A stretch of DNA of 64,000 nt. It comes from Bdellovibrio svalbardensis (GTDB lineage Bacteria; Bdellovibrionota; Bdellovibrionia; Bdellovibrionales; Bdellovibrionaceae). Location: assembly GCF_029531655.1 (NCBI RefSeq), contig NZ_JANRMI010000002.1, positions 806,001-870,000 of the forward strand, in the 5' to 3' direction. Every line of letters starts with the position of its first letter. Positions within the stretch are counted from its first letter, which is position 1. Below the pieces are notes generated by a model. It was not told the origin of the DNA. It saw nothing but the letters and a program-made list of their open reading frames with translations, and did no database searches. Made by a program: the position numbers and the translations under genes. This document shows, in pieces, positions 32,459 through 40,224 of this stretch.

Positions 32459-34660
32459 ATGATTCATTTGCCATCTCTCATCTCTGATCTTGGTTTTATT
32501 CTACTTATTGGTGCCTTGGTGACTCTTCTGTTTAAGAAGCTTAAGCAGCCATTGGTTCTTGGTTACTTGATTGCAGGTTTCTTGGTAAGTCCGCATGTGC
32601 CCTGGTTGCCGACCGTGCAGGACAAAGAAAGCATCAGTGTTTGGTCCGAGATCGGCGTCATCTTTCTTCTTTTCAGTTTGGGTTTGGAGTTCAGTTTTAA
32701 AAAGCTTGTAAAGGTCGGCGGTTCTGCGGGCTTTACGGCTGTATTTGAAGTCCTCTTCATGGTGGGGTTGGGTTATCTTGTGGGCCGTTTGATCGGCTGG
32801 AACTCAATCGACAGTCTATTTATGGGTGGCATACTTTCCGTGTCATCGACGACGATCATCGTGCGTGCATTTCAAGAGCTGGGGATGAAAGGCAGTAAAT
32901 TCGTTGAGTTGGTTTTTGGAATTCTGGTGGTCGAAGATGTTGTGGCGGTCCTGTTGTTGGTCCTGCTGCCATCCCTGGTTTCCAGTGAGGGTTTTTCGGT
33001 GACCTCGCTGTTGGGAGTGACCACAAGAATGGTCTTCCTGATTTTGCTTTGGTTTATTTTGGGAATCTTTCTTTTGCCTGCATTTTTGCGAAAGATTCGT
33101 GATTTGCTGGACGAAGAAACAACCTTGGTCGTTGCCATTGGCCTTTGTCTTGTCATGGTGATTATTGCAACTTCGGCGGGATTCTCGCCGGCACTTGGAG
33201 CTTTCGTTATGGGTTCCTTACTGGCGGAAACACCGGAAGGTCATCATATAGAAAAGCTCTTTAATCCCATTAAGAATCTTTTTGCGGCAATTTTCTTCGT
33301 TTCTGTTGGCATGATGATTGATCCCAAGGTGATTGTCGATCACTGGGGCTTGGTGGCACTTTTCACTGCGGTCACTATTTTTGGGAAATTCATTAGCACT
33401 TATTTGGGAGCTTTGATTTCGGGGCAGTCGCGCAAAACTTCGGTGCAGGCCGGAATGAGTTTGGCGCAAATTGGTGAGTTCTCTTTCATTATTGCTTCAT
33501 TGGGTGTCACACTCAAAGTGACCAGTGACTTCCTTTATCCTTTGGCGGTAGCCGCTTCTGCTGTAACAACTTTTACAACACCTTACATGATTAAGTCTTC
33601 AGATGTGGTGTATCGTTGGTCTGAAAAATACGTTCCCGAGCGCATCCGGATGGTGCTGGATAGCTATAATAGCTCGGTGAAAAAGCAAAGTGGACAGGGT
33701 GTTGGTGGCCTGGTTCTGTCGCATTACGGAGTGAAGATCCTGCTCAATGCGGTCATTATCGTGGCGGTGATTTTCTCGGTGAAGAAATTTGTATTAGTGA
33801 AAATGGAAGATCACTTCTCCTCCAGTCCTTATGCGGGGGCTGTGGCTTTTTTAGTCTGTTTGCTGCTGTCGATTCCATTCTTTTGGGGACTGGTGCAAGG
33901 GCGGCCTGATAATGCTCGCCCGGAAGAGCTTCATCGCCTGAAGGGACTTTTGCCCGGAATTACTTTGGGGCGTGTGATTCTGGCGGTCTTGCTGTTGTCG
34001 GTGATGGTGGGACAGTTTATCTCGCTTCCAATTGCTTCGGGTGTTTTGGCGTTTATGGTGGTGGTCGCGGTTTTATTAACCGTCCGATATGGCGAAGCTC
34101 TGTATGCATTTTTTGAAAAAAGATTCTTAAGCAATCTGACTGAAAAAGAAAAAGCGGAACTGAAACCTCAAGATTTTGATCCGCAGCTTTTGCCATGGAA
34201 TGCATCGGTTGAAATTTTTGATCTGGGTGTTGAGACGGAAGGTTTGATCGGAAAAAGTTTGCGTGAACTTTCATTTAAGGAAAATTGGGGTGTAACAATT
34301 GCTTCCGTGATTCGCGGTGATCGTCAGACGTTTGCTCCGGGCGGCGATTTTGTTTTGTGGCCCTATGATCGCATCGTTTGTTTTGGCAGCGAGGAAGAAC
34401 TTAAGGAGCTGCATAAAAAGATCGTCAAGGATCAGCAGGAAAATCGTTGGACTCGGGGAGTTCCTGGGAAATACAGTTTGAGCTCCTTTGAAGTTTTTCC
34501 TGAACACTTGTTTGATGGAAAATCCATAGCTGAAAGTCGATTGCGCGAAGAACGCAATGTCCTGGTGGTCGGCGTGGAGCGGGGAGCTGAGAAGATACTA
34601 GGGCCTTCTTCGTCCTTTGTGCTTCGCAGAGGGGATTTAGTCTGGGTGGTTTCGGAATAG
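32459..34660 (+). CDS. CPA2-family monovalent cation:proton antiporter with RCK_C domains
   Basis: The 733-residue inner-membrane protein has about a dozen membrane segments in residues 1-400 with typical CPA2 motifs (LFSLGLEFSFKKL, STTIIVRAFQELG, VVEDVVAV, AQIGEFSFI). Further helices run to about 555. Two C-terminal TrkA-C/RCK_C-like domains follow (near LGVETEGLIGKSLRELSF, and at EVFPEHLFDGKSIAESRLRE). No Rossmann NAD-binding RCK_N domain is seen between them. It would exchange Na+ or K+ for protons. There is no Shine-Dalgarno site before the ATG. Confidence 0.9.
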   Translation: MIHLPSLISDLGFILLIGALVTLLFKKLKQPLVLGYLIAGFLVSPHVPWLPTVQDKESISVWSEIGVIFLLFSLGLEFSFKKLVKVGGSAGFTAVFEVLFMVGLGYLVGRLIGWNSIDSLFMGGILSVSSTTIIVRAFQELGMKGSKFVELVFGILVVEDVVAVLLLVLLPSLVSSEGFSVTSLLGVTTRMVFLILLWFILGIFLLPAFLRKIRDLLDEETTLVVAIGLCLVMVIIATSAGFSPALGAFVMGSLLAETPEGHHIEKLFNPIKNLFAAIFFVSVGMMIDPKVIVDHWGLVALFTAVTIFGKFISTYLGALISGQSRKTSVQAGMSLAQIGEFSFIIASLGVTLKVTSDFLYPLAVAASAVTTFTTPYMIKSSDVVYRWSEKYVPERIRMVLDSYNSSVKKQSGQGVGGLVLSHYGVKILLNAVIIVAVIFSVKKFVLVKMEDHFSSSPYAGAVAFLVCLLLSIPFFWGLVQGRPDNARPEELHRLKGLLPGITLGRVILAVLLLSVMVGQFISLPIASGVLAFMVVVAVLLTVRYGEALYAFFEKRFLSNLTEKEKAELKPQDFDPQLLPWNASVEIFDLGVETEGLIGKSLRELSFKENWGVTIASVIRGDRQTFAPGGDFVLWPYDRIVCFGSEEELKELHKKIVKDQQENRWTRGVPGKYSLSSFEVFPEHLFDGKSIAESRLREERNVLVVGVERGAEKILGPSSSFVLRRGDLVWVVSE

Positions 34661-34665
34661 CCAAA

Positions 34666-34683
34666 GCTGGATTAAGATCCAGC
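34666..34683 (+). other. Hairpin after the antiporter gene
   Basis: GCTGGAT (34666-34672), loop TAAG, ATCCAGC (34677-34683): a perfect 7-bp stem 6 bp after the stop. The T-rich tract comes only about 9 bases later, so it is a weak terminator at best. Confidence 0.45.
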
Positions 34684-34764
34684 GAGGGTGCTTTGATTTT
34701 TGCTGTCGGAAAAATCTCTAAATGTTAGTCTTGGTTGAATGTTTTTAATTTGAAGGAAGATTTC

Positions 34765-35271
34765 ATGAGTGTTTTTGTAAAAGCCCGCGGTGTGACCCCA
34801 GTCGTAAATGAAAAGACTTTTATTGCGGATAATGCGCGCATCATTGGAGATGTTGAAATCGGCGAGGGTTCATCCGTTTGGTACAACGTCACTATTCGAG
34901 GTGACGTTATGCCTATTCGCATTGGTAAAGAAGTGAATGTTCAAGATGGCACCGTGATTCATGGAACTTATCAGAAATTCGGCACAACTCTGCATGATCG
35001 TGTGACTATTGGGCATCTTGTGATGCTTCATGGGTGCGAAGTCGGCAAAGCAACTTTGGTTGGAATGGGTTCTATCCTTATGGATGGAGTCAAGGTCGGG
35101 GAGCATTGTCTGATTGGTGCGGGTTCTTTGTTGGTTGAAGGCACTGTTATTCCTCCTCGTAGCTTGGTCGTGGGGCGTCCAGCTCAAGTGAAGCGCGCCT
35201 TAACCGATGCGGAAGTTGAATTGCTGGAGAAATCCGCAGACAACTATCTTCTCTATCAAACTTGGTATTAA
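34765..35271 (+). CDS. Gamma-carbonic-anhydrase-family hexapeptide protein
   Basis: Left-handed beta-helix proteins of this family (YrdA/PaaY/CaiE type) bind zinc through three histidines, and some hydrate CO2. The 168-residue protein shows hexapeptide repeats (FIADNARIIGDVEIGEGSSV). It has histidines in TVIHG and GHLVMLHG, matching the metal ligands. The start at 34765 (MSVFVKARG) has GAAGGAAG upstream and is preferred to the open frame at 34735. It lies before guaBA. Confidence 0.88.
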   Translation: MSVFVKARGVTPVVNEKTFIADNARIIGDVEIGEGSSVWYNVTIRGDVMPIRIGKEVNVQDGTVIHGTYQKFGTTLHDRVTIGHLVMLHGCEVGKATLVGMGSILMDGVKVGEHCLIGAGSLLVEGTVIPPRSLVVGRPAQVKRALTDAEVELLEKSADNYLLYQTWY

Positions 35272-35294
35272 CTACCTTGCAAACTTGGTATTAA
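35258..35294 (+). repeat. 14-bp direct repeat duplicating the gene end
   Basis: AAACTTGGTATTAA occurs at 35258-35271 (the last codons and stop of the carbonic-anhydrase gene) and again at 35281-35294, a period of 23 bp. It looks like a small tandem duplication of the 3' end. Confidence 0.7.
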
Positions 35295-35336
35295 GTAACT
35301 GGTCTAAACCAATTTCTGACAGACTTGTGGTTGATC

Positions 35337-35357
35337 TCTGAGGGGATTCCCCTCAGA
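35337..35357 (+). other. 9-bp hairpin with 3-nt loop in the guaB leader
   Basis: TCTGAGGGG (35337-35345), loop ATT, CCCCTCAGA (35349-35357). It lies 40 nt before the guaB ATG. It could regulate guaB or be a DNA operator. Its trinucleotide loop resembles the leader hairpin family, but the stem differs. Confidence 0.55.
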
Positions 35358-35396
35358 ATTATACAAAACCACATAGATCTGGCAGGAGTTGGCAGT

Positions 35397-36872
35397 ATGG
35401 AACAAAACTCTAAATCGGGCATTCCTTTCGCCCTGACCTTTGACGATATTCTTCTTCTTCCGCAATATTCTGAAATCACGCCCACCGAAGTGGCACCGCG
35501 ATCTTTGTTTGCACGAAATAAGTTTTTATACACGCCGATTATCTCTGCGGCGATGGATACGGTGACGGAGAATCGCATTGCCCGGGTGATGGCGCAATTT
35601 GGTGGTCTGGGAATCATTCATAAAAATCTTGATATCGAAAAACAGGCTCTCGAAGTAGAGAAAGTTAAAAAATATGAAAGTGGGATGATCATGGATCCGC
35701 TCACTTTAAGTCCTCAGCACATGGTGCAGGATGCAGTTGATTTGATGGAAAGGTTTTCGATCAGCGGTGTGCCTATCACAGTGGATGGAACTTTGGTGGG
35801 AATTTTGACCAATCGTGATTTGCGTTTTGAGGAAAATTTCGATCAACCCATCAGCAATTTGATGACCAAAGAAAGTTTGGTCACTGCGAAAATGGGAACA
35901 ACTTTAGATGAAGCAAAAAAGATTTTGCAGAAACATCGCATCGAAAAACTTCCGGTGGTTGATGATAAGGGCAAACTCAAAGGCTTGATCACGATCAAGG
36001 ATATCGAGAAAGCAAAGAATTATCCTCATGCGACCAAAGATGAGCACGGTCGCTTGTTTGTGGGTGCGGCTTTGGGAGTTGGGGCGGACGGTAAGGACCG
36101 CGCTGAAGCTTTAATTTCAGCGAAAGTCGACGTGCTTTGTATCGATACCGCTCATGGTCATTCGAAAAACGTCATCGATATGGTTAAGTACATTTCCCAA
36201 AAATATCAGGATGTGATGATTGTGGCGGGGAATGTGGTCACCGCTGATGGTGCAACAGCTTTGTTTGATGCCGGCGCTGATGTTGTGAAAGTTGGTGTCG
36301 GGCCAGGAAGTATTTGTACCACTCGAGTGGTCGCAGGTGTTGGTATGCCGCAGATTTCTGCGGTGATGGAGTGTGCAAAAGTTGCCAAAGCTCGAGGTAA
36401 AACAATTATTGCCGATGGCGGAATTAAGTTCTCGGGTGATATTACGAAAGCTTTGGCGTTGGGTGCTAACTCCGTGATGATCGGAAATTTGTTGGCGGGC
36501 GCTGAAGAAGCTCCCGGAGAAACAATTCTTTTCCAGGGGCGCAGTTACAAAGTTTATCGCGGCATGGGGAGCATGGGTGCCATGTCTCGTGGTTCAAAAG
36601 ATCGTTATGGTCAAATGGATGTTGAAGATAACGATAAACTTGTTCCAGAAGGTATTGAGGGCAAGGTCGCTTACAAGGGACCTGCTTCCGGGATCATTCA
36701 TCAGCTTATTGGCGGCTTAAAGTCCGGCATGGGTTATTTGGGTGCAAAAAATATTGATGAGCTTCAAGTGAAAGCTAAGTTTGTACAGATCAGCGCTCAA
36801 GGTTTGCGTGAATCCCATGTGCATGACGTGAGTATCACCAAAGAAGCTCCGAACTACCGAATTGAGAGTTAA
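35397..36872 (+). CDS. guaB: Inosine-5'-monophosphate dehydrogenase
   Basis: GuaB oxidises IMP to XMP with NAD+, the committed step to GMP. The 491-residue protein has the N-terminal barrel start [17 protein letters not shown]. Two CBS domains lie near residues 95-205 ([36 protein letters not shown]). The active-site loop is [15 protein letters not shown] with the catalytic Cys, and the flap region includes GMGSMGAM. The start at 35397 has AGGAG upstream; the open frame to 35325 is not used. guaA starts 1 bp after its stop. Confidence 0.96.
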   Translation: MEQNSKSGIPFALTFDDILLLPQYSEITPTEVAPRSLFARNKFLYTPIISAAMDTVTENRIARVMAQFGGLGIIHKNLDIEKQALEVEKVKKYESGMIMDPLTLSPQHMVQDAVDLMERFSISGVPITVDGTLVGILTNRDLRFEENFDQPISNLMTKESLVTAKMGTTLDEAKKILQKHRIEKLPVVDDKGKLKGLITIKDIEKAKNYPHATKDEHGRLFVGAALGVGADGKDRAEALISAKVDVLCIDTAHGHSKNVIDMVKYISQKYQDVMIVAGNVVTADGATALFDAGADVVKVGVGPGSICTTRVVAGVGMPQISAVMECAKVAKARGKTIIADGGIKFSGDITKALALGANSVMIGNLLAGAEEAPGETILFQGRSYKVYRGMGSMGAMSRGSKDRYGQMDVEDNDKLVPEGIEGKVAYKGPASGIIHQLIGGLKSGMGYLGAKNIDELQVKAKFVQISAQGLRESHVHDVSITKEAPNYRIES

Positions 36873-36873
36873 G

Positions 36874-38394
36874 ATGCGCGGGTTTATTATTTTAGATTTT
36901 GGTTCACAGTTCACACAACTTATTGCTCGTCGCTTGCGTGAGTTGGGTTTTTATTCAGAAATTCATTCTTATAAATATTCTGCTGAAGAGATTCGTAAAA
37001 AGAATCCTTACGGAATTATTTTGAGCGGCGGTCCCAATTCAGTCTACGAAGAAGGTTCCCCGCAAAGAGACATCAAAGAGCTGCGTAACATAAGTCCTCT
37101 TTTGGGCGTTTGTTATGGCATGCAGTTACTCAGTCATCAATTGGGTGGCAAAGTCACCAAAGCTCAGCATCGTGAATACGGCCTTAATTATGTAACATGG
37201 ACTTCGGTCTTAAAGGATGTTCCGAAAAAGCAAAAGGTTTGGATGAGTCATGGAGATGTTGTTGAAACTGCTCCAGAGGGCTTTGAGATCATCGCAAATT
37301 CAGATGGGAATCATCCCGCAGCAATGCGCTCTGAAAATGTGTTGGCGGTGCAATTTCATCCCGAGGTGGCGCATACTGAACATGGTTTGGATTTACTCAG
37401 GTATTTTGCGCAAGAGATGTGTCATGCTCCGGCGGATTGGGATGCTCCTCATATCAAAGATCATTTGATGGAGGAAGTTCGCAAGCAGGTCGGTGAAACA
37501 GATCATGTCTTGGTGGGCTTAAGCGGCGGTGTCGATTCGACAGTTGTGGCCACCCTGCTTACGAAAGCTCTGGGCGCAGAGCGTGTGCATTGTGTGTTTG
37601 TAGACAATGGACTTCTGCGCAAGAATGAATTTGAGAATGTTCTTGAAAGCTATAAAGGGCTTGGCCTTAACGTCAAGGGTGTTGATGCTTCCAGGGAGTT
37701 CCTTTCGGAGCTGAAGGGAAAAACTGATCCTGAGGAAAAAAGAAAAACTATTGGTCGCGTTTTTATCGAAGTCTTTGATAAAAGTTATGACAAGAAATTA
37801 CCTATAAAATGGTTGGCACAAGGAACCTTGTATCCCGATGTGATTGAGAGTGTCTCATCGATCGGTGGTAGTGTTACCATAAAGTCCCATCATAATGTCG
37901 GCGGATTGCCGGAAAAAATGCATTTGGGCCTTGTTGAGCCGGTTCGTGAACTTTTTAAAGATGAAGTTCGTGCTTTGGGGGCGCAACTGGGATTACCCCA
38001 TGCGATGTTGTGGCGTCACCCGTTCCCGGGGCCAGGCTTGGCAATTCGTGTACTTGGTGAAGTGACTGAGGAAAGGCTGCGTATTCTGAAGGACTGTGAT
38101 GATGTGTATATATCCGAACTTCGCAGGCATGGTCTGTATGAGAAAATCTGGCAAGCTTTCTGTGTTTTGTTGCCGGTCAAAACCGTGGGCGTGCAAGGTG
38201 ATTCGCGAACTTATGATCACGTGCTGGCTTTGCGTGCCGTGACTTCCAGTGATGGGATGACAGCGGATTGGTATCCATTCGAGTTTCAGTTTTTACGCGA
38301 TGTTTCGAATTTGATTACCAATAAAGTCAAAGGCGTGAACCGTGTGGTTTATGACGTGACTAGTAAGCCTCCTGGAACCATTGAGTGGGAATAG
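36874..38394 (+). CDS. guaA: GMP synthase (glutamine-hydrolysing)
   Basis: GuaA aminates XMP to GMP. The 506-residue protein has a class I amidotransferase domain (FIILDFGSQFTQLIARRLRE, nucleophile loop GVCYGMQ, VQFHPEVAHTEHG). An ATP pyrophosphatase domain with PP-loop VGLSGGVDSTVVA follows. The C-terminal dimerisation domain ends DVTSKPPGTIEWE, full length. It is in an operon with guaB. A hairpin overlaps its stop codon. Confidence 0.97.
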   Translation: MRGFIILDFGSQFTQLIARRLRELGFYSEIHSYKYSAEEIRKKNPYGIILSGGPNSVYEEGSPQRDIKELRNISPLLGVCYGMQLLSHQLGGKVTKAQHREYGLNYVTWTSVLKDVPKKQKVWMSHGDVVETAPEGFEIIANSDGNHPAAMRSENVLAVQFHPEVAHTEHGLDLLRYFAQEMCHAPADWDAPHIKDHLMEEVRKQVGETDHVLVGLSGGVDSTVVATLLTKALGAERVHCVFVDNGLLRKNEFENVLESYKGLGLNVKGVDASREFLSELKGKTDPEEKRKTIGRVFIEVFDKSYDKKLPIKWLAQGTLYPDVIESVSSIGGSVTIKSHHNVGGLPEKMHLGLVEPVRELFKDEVRALGAQLGLPHAMLWRHPFPGPGLAIRVLGEVTEERLRILKDCDDVYISELRRHGLYEKIWQAFCVLLPVKTVGVQGDSRTYDHVLALRAVTSSDGMTADWYPFEFQFLRDVSNLITNKVKGVNRVVYDVTSKPPGTIEWE

Positions 38395-38413
38395 CTGATT
38401 TTTTCAGCTATTC
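38389..38413 (+). other. Hairpin across the guaA stop codon
   Basis: GAATAGCTGA (38389-38398), loop TTTTT, TCAGCTATTC (38404-38413). No T-tract follows the 3' arm (ACCCCACAAC), so it is more likely a 3'-end stability element than a standard terminator. Confidence 0.5.
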
Positions 38414-38495
38414 ACCCCACAACACGCCTCATCATTTTACAATAAGTGATCAACAAAAAAACACTCATGAATTATAACTTTTGTGAGGGGGTTTT

Positions 38496-39131
38496 GTGTC
38501 TGATGAAGTAAAAAAGCTAGTCGACGGTTTTCATAAATTTAGAACTAAGTACTTTGTTAAAGATACTGAACTTTATGAGCACCTGAATACCGAAGGTCAG
38601 TCTCCTAAAACTCTCGTTGTCGGTTGCAGCGATTCACGTGTGGATCCCGCTCTTTTGATGCAGGCGAAGCCCGGCGATATCTTTGTGATCAGAAATGTGG
38701 CCAACCTCGTGCCTCCTTATGAAAAAGGCGGCGGATTTCACGGGGTCAGTTCTGCTATTGAGTTTGCAGTCAATGGCCTGAAGGTTGAAAGCATTATTGT
38801 TCTCGGGCACGAGCAATGCGGCGGTATTAATGCTCTATTGACCGGAGATTACAATAATCATTCAGACAGCTTCATTTCGTCATGGATGAAAATTGCGATT
38901 GAAGCAAAGTATGAAGTTCTTCGTGAGATGCCCAGTGCTCCCCTGAAAGACCAACTGAATTCCTGCGCAAAGAAATCTGTTTTGATTTCCATGGAAAATC
39001 TAATGAGCTTCCCTTTTATTCAAGCCAGAATGAAAGATCAAACCTTGAAAATCTATGGTTGGTTTTTTGAGCTTGATGGTGGACGCATGCTGGAGTTCGA
39101 TTACGAACAAAGAAAGTTCGTAGAAATCTAA
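38496..39131 (+). CDS. can: Beta-carbonic anhydrase
   Basis: The 211-residue zinc enzyme interconverts CO2 and bicarbonate. The motif CSDSRVD supplies the first Cys and the Asp-Arg dyad, and HEQCGG supplies His and the second Cys. VIRNVANLVPP is also conserved. It has no signal peptide, so it is cytoplasmic. The start is GTG with GAGGGGG upstream. It lies behind guaBA, and a gamma-type homologue of the same activity class lies before guaBA. Confidence 0.93.
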   Translation: MSDEVKKLVDGFHKFRTKYFVKDTELYEHLNTEGQSPKTLVVGCSDSRVDPALLMQAKPGDIFVIRNVANLVPPYEKGGGFHGVSSAIEFAVNGLKVESIIVLGHEQCGGINALLTGDYNNHSDSFISSWMKIAIEAKYEVLREMPSAPLKDQLNSCAKKSVLISMENLMSFPFIQARMKDQTLKIYGWFFELDGGRMLEFDYEQRKFVEI

Positions 39132-39180
39132 ATCATCTTATAAACATGTAATTTGTTTTTCGTCGCTCAGGATATCTTCG

Positions 39181-39220
39181 CGTGATTTTCTCAACTATAC
39201 CAGAGGAAATCACGAAGGAG
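39181..39220 (+). other. 12-bp hairpin abutting the ribosome site of gene 39227
   Basis: CGTGATTTTCTC (39181-39192) pairs with GAGGAAATCACG (39203-39214), with one G-T pair and a 10-nt loop. AAGGAG (39215-39220) follows at once and the GTG start is at 39227. The hairpin could act as a thermosensor-like or protein-binding control, or protect the 5' end. Confidence 0.55.
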
Positions 39221-39226
39221 ATATCT

Positions 39227-40156
39227 GTGTCATTTAATCATAAAACCCTTCTAGTGGGTGCTCTGTTATTGTCTTTGACGGCGGTCGCTGCCGAGACGAT
39301 TTATTATCAAACTTCAGGTCTATCTAACTTCAAATATTATACGAATTCAGATGGACAGAAGATCGCTGAAAAGACCATACAGAATTACGATGTTGTGCAC
39401 AGTTATGGTGATCCGGGCCAACTTTATTTGGTTGATTCACAACTCAATCGCCAAGAGTACATCAATGTTGATGGAGTCAGCGGAAGTTTAAAATGGAAAG
39501 TTCGTTCCGGGGCTGATTTTGGCAATGTTTTGTATGAAAAGTCTGAAGTGGCAACAGATTATGGATTCAGTGATTTGGGGCCTTTAATGCTCACAGCCTT
39601 GGATGGATGTTGTGCTTCGGTTTCGGGATATCGACTTTACGATGTGCCAACAGGTAAGTTGATTATTTCATTTAACGATTTTACGGATTCTGAAGTGGTT
39701 CGTCATCCGTTCACTTTGGATATTCCAAACTCCAAATTAGGCTATCGCTTTATTGGTGTGATCAGTGGCGACAGTACAAGGGATCTTGATTTCGTACCAC
39801 CGGAGTCTGGTTATACCAATACGCTGTTGCTGAAGTACGCGTCTCGCGCAGCCTTCCTCCAAAGAATACAGGTTGATATGCAAGTGGCAGATGGTTATGC
39901 CCCCAGCATTTTGGAGGCGAAACTCGAGGCAGACCCCACAGTCGTAAATAGTGATAAAATTGAATTTCGGGATGGTATAGCCTCTATGTGGAATATTGAT
40001 GGCGCCGCAAGTCCAAGTGCCATTGAGGGAGTCCAACTTCGTATTGTTGTCAATGGTGGAGAGGACGACAAAGTGATCATTATTCCAGTCGTAAATGACC
40101 GTTTAAATTTAGAGAAGGCTCAGATTCCGTCGGGAGTGAAAATTCACACTCTTTAA
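39227..40156 (+). CDS. Exported protein of unknown function
   Basis: The 309-residue protein has a signal peptide (MSFNHKTLLVGALLLSLTAVAA). A body rich in Tyr, Asp and Ser follows, with beta-type segments such as YDVVHSYGDPGQLYLVDSQL and one Cys pair in DGCCAS. No family is recognised. The frame opens at 39182, but GTG at 39227 has a near-perfect AAGGAG 6 nt upstream and begins the signal peptide. A 12-bp hairpin precedes the ribosome site. Confidence 0.78.
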   Translation: MSFNHKTLLVGALLLSLTAVAAETIYYQTSGLSNFKYYTNSDGQKIAEKTIQNYDVVHSYGDPGQLYLVDSQLNRQEYINVDGVSGSLKWKVRSGADFGNVLYEKSEVATDYGFSDLGPLMLTALDGCCASVSGYRLYDVPTGKLIISFNDFTDSEVVRHPFTLDIPNSKLGYRFIGVISGDSTRDLDFVPPESGYTNTLLLKYASRAAFLQRIQVDMQVADGYAPSILEAKLEADPTVVNSDKIEFRDGIASMWNIDGAASPSAIEGVQLRIVVNGGEDDKVIIIPVVNDRLNLEKAQIPSGVKIHTL

Positions 40157-40189
40157 GTGTAGTTTTGTAGACAACGCAGGGCTTCCAAA

Positions 40190-40218
40190 TTGAATAAAGC
40201 GGATGGCTAAGATATGAA
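40190..40218 (+). promoter_or_regulatory. Promoter directly at the dnaE start
   Basis: TTGAAT (40190-40195) and TATGAA (40213-40218) are spaced 17 bp. The -10 box ends 6 nt before the ATG at 40225, so transcription would begin at about the A of the ATG. No ribosome site is present. Confidence 0.45.
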
Positions 40219-40224
40219 TTTGTC

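Noticed and set aside
38389-38413. Hairpin after guaA as a rho-independent terminator
   Set aside because: The T residues lie in the loop, and the 3' flank is C/A-rich, so it lacks the required T-tract.
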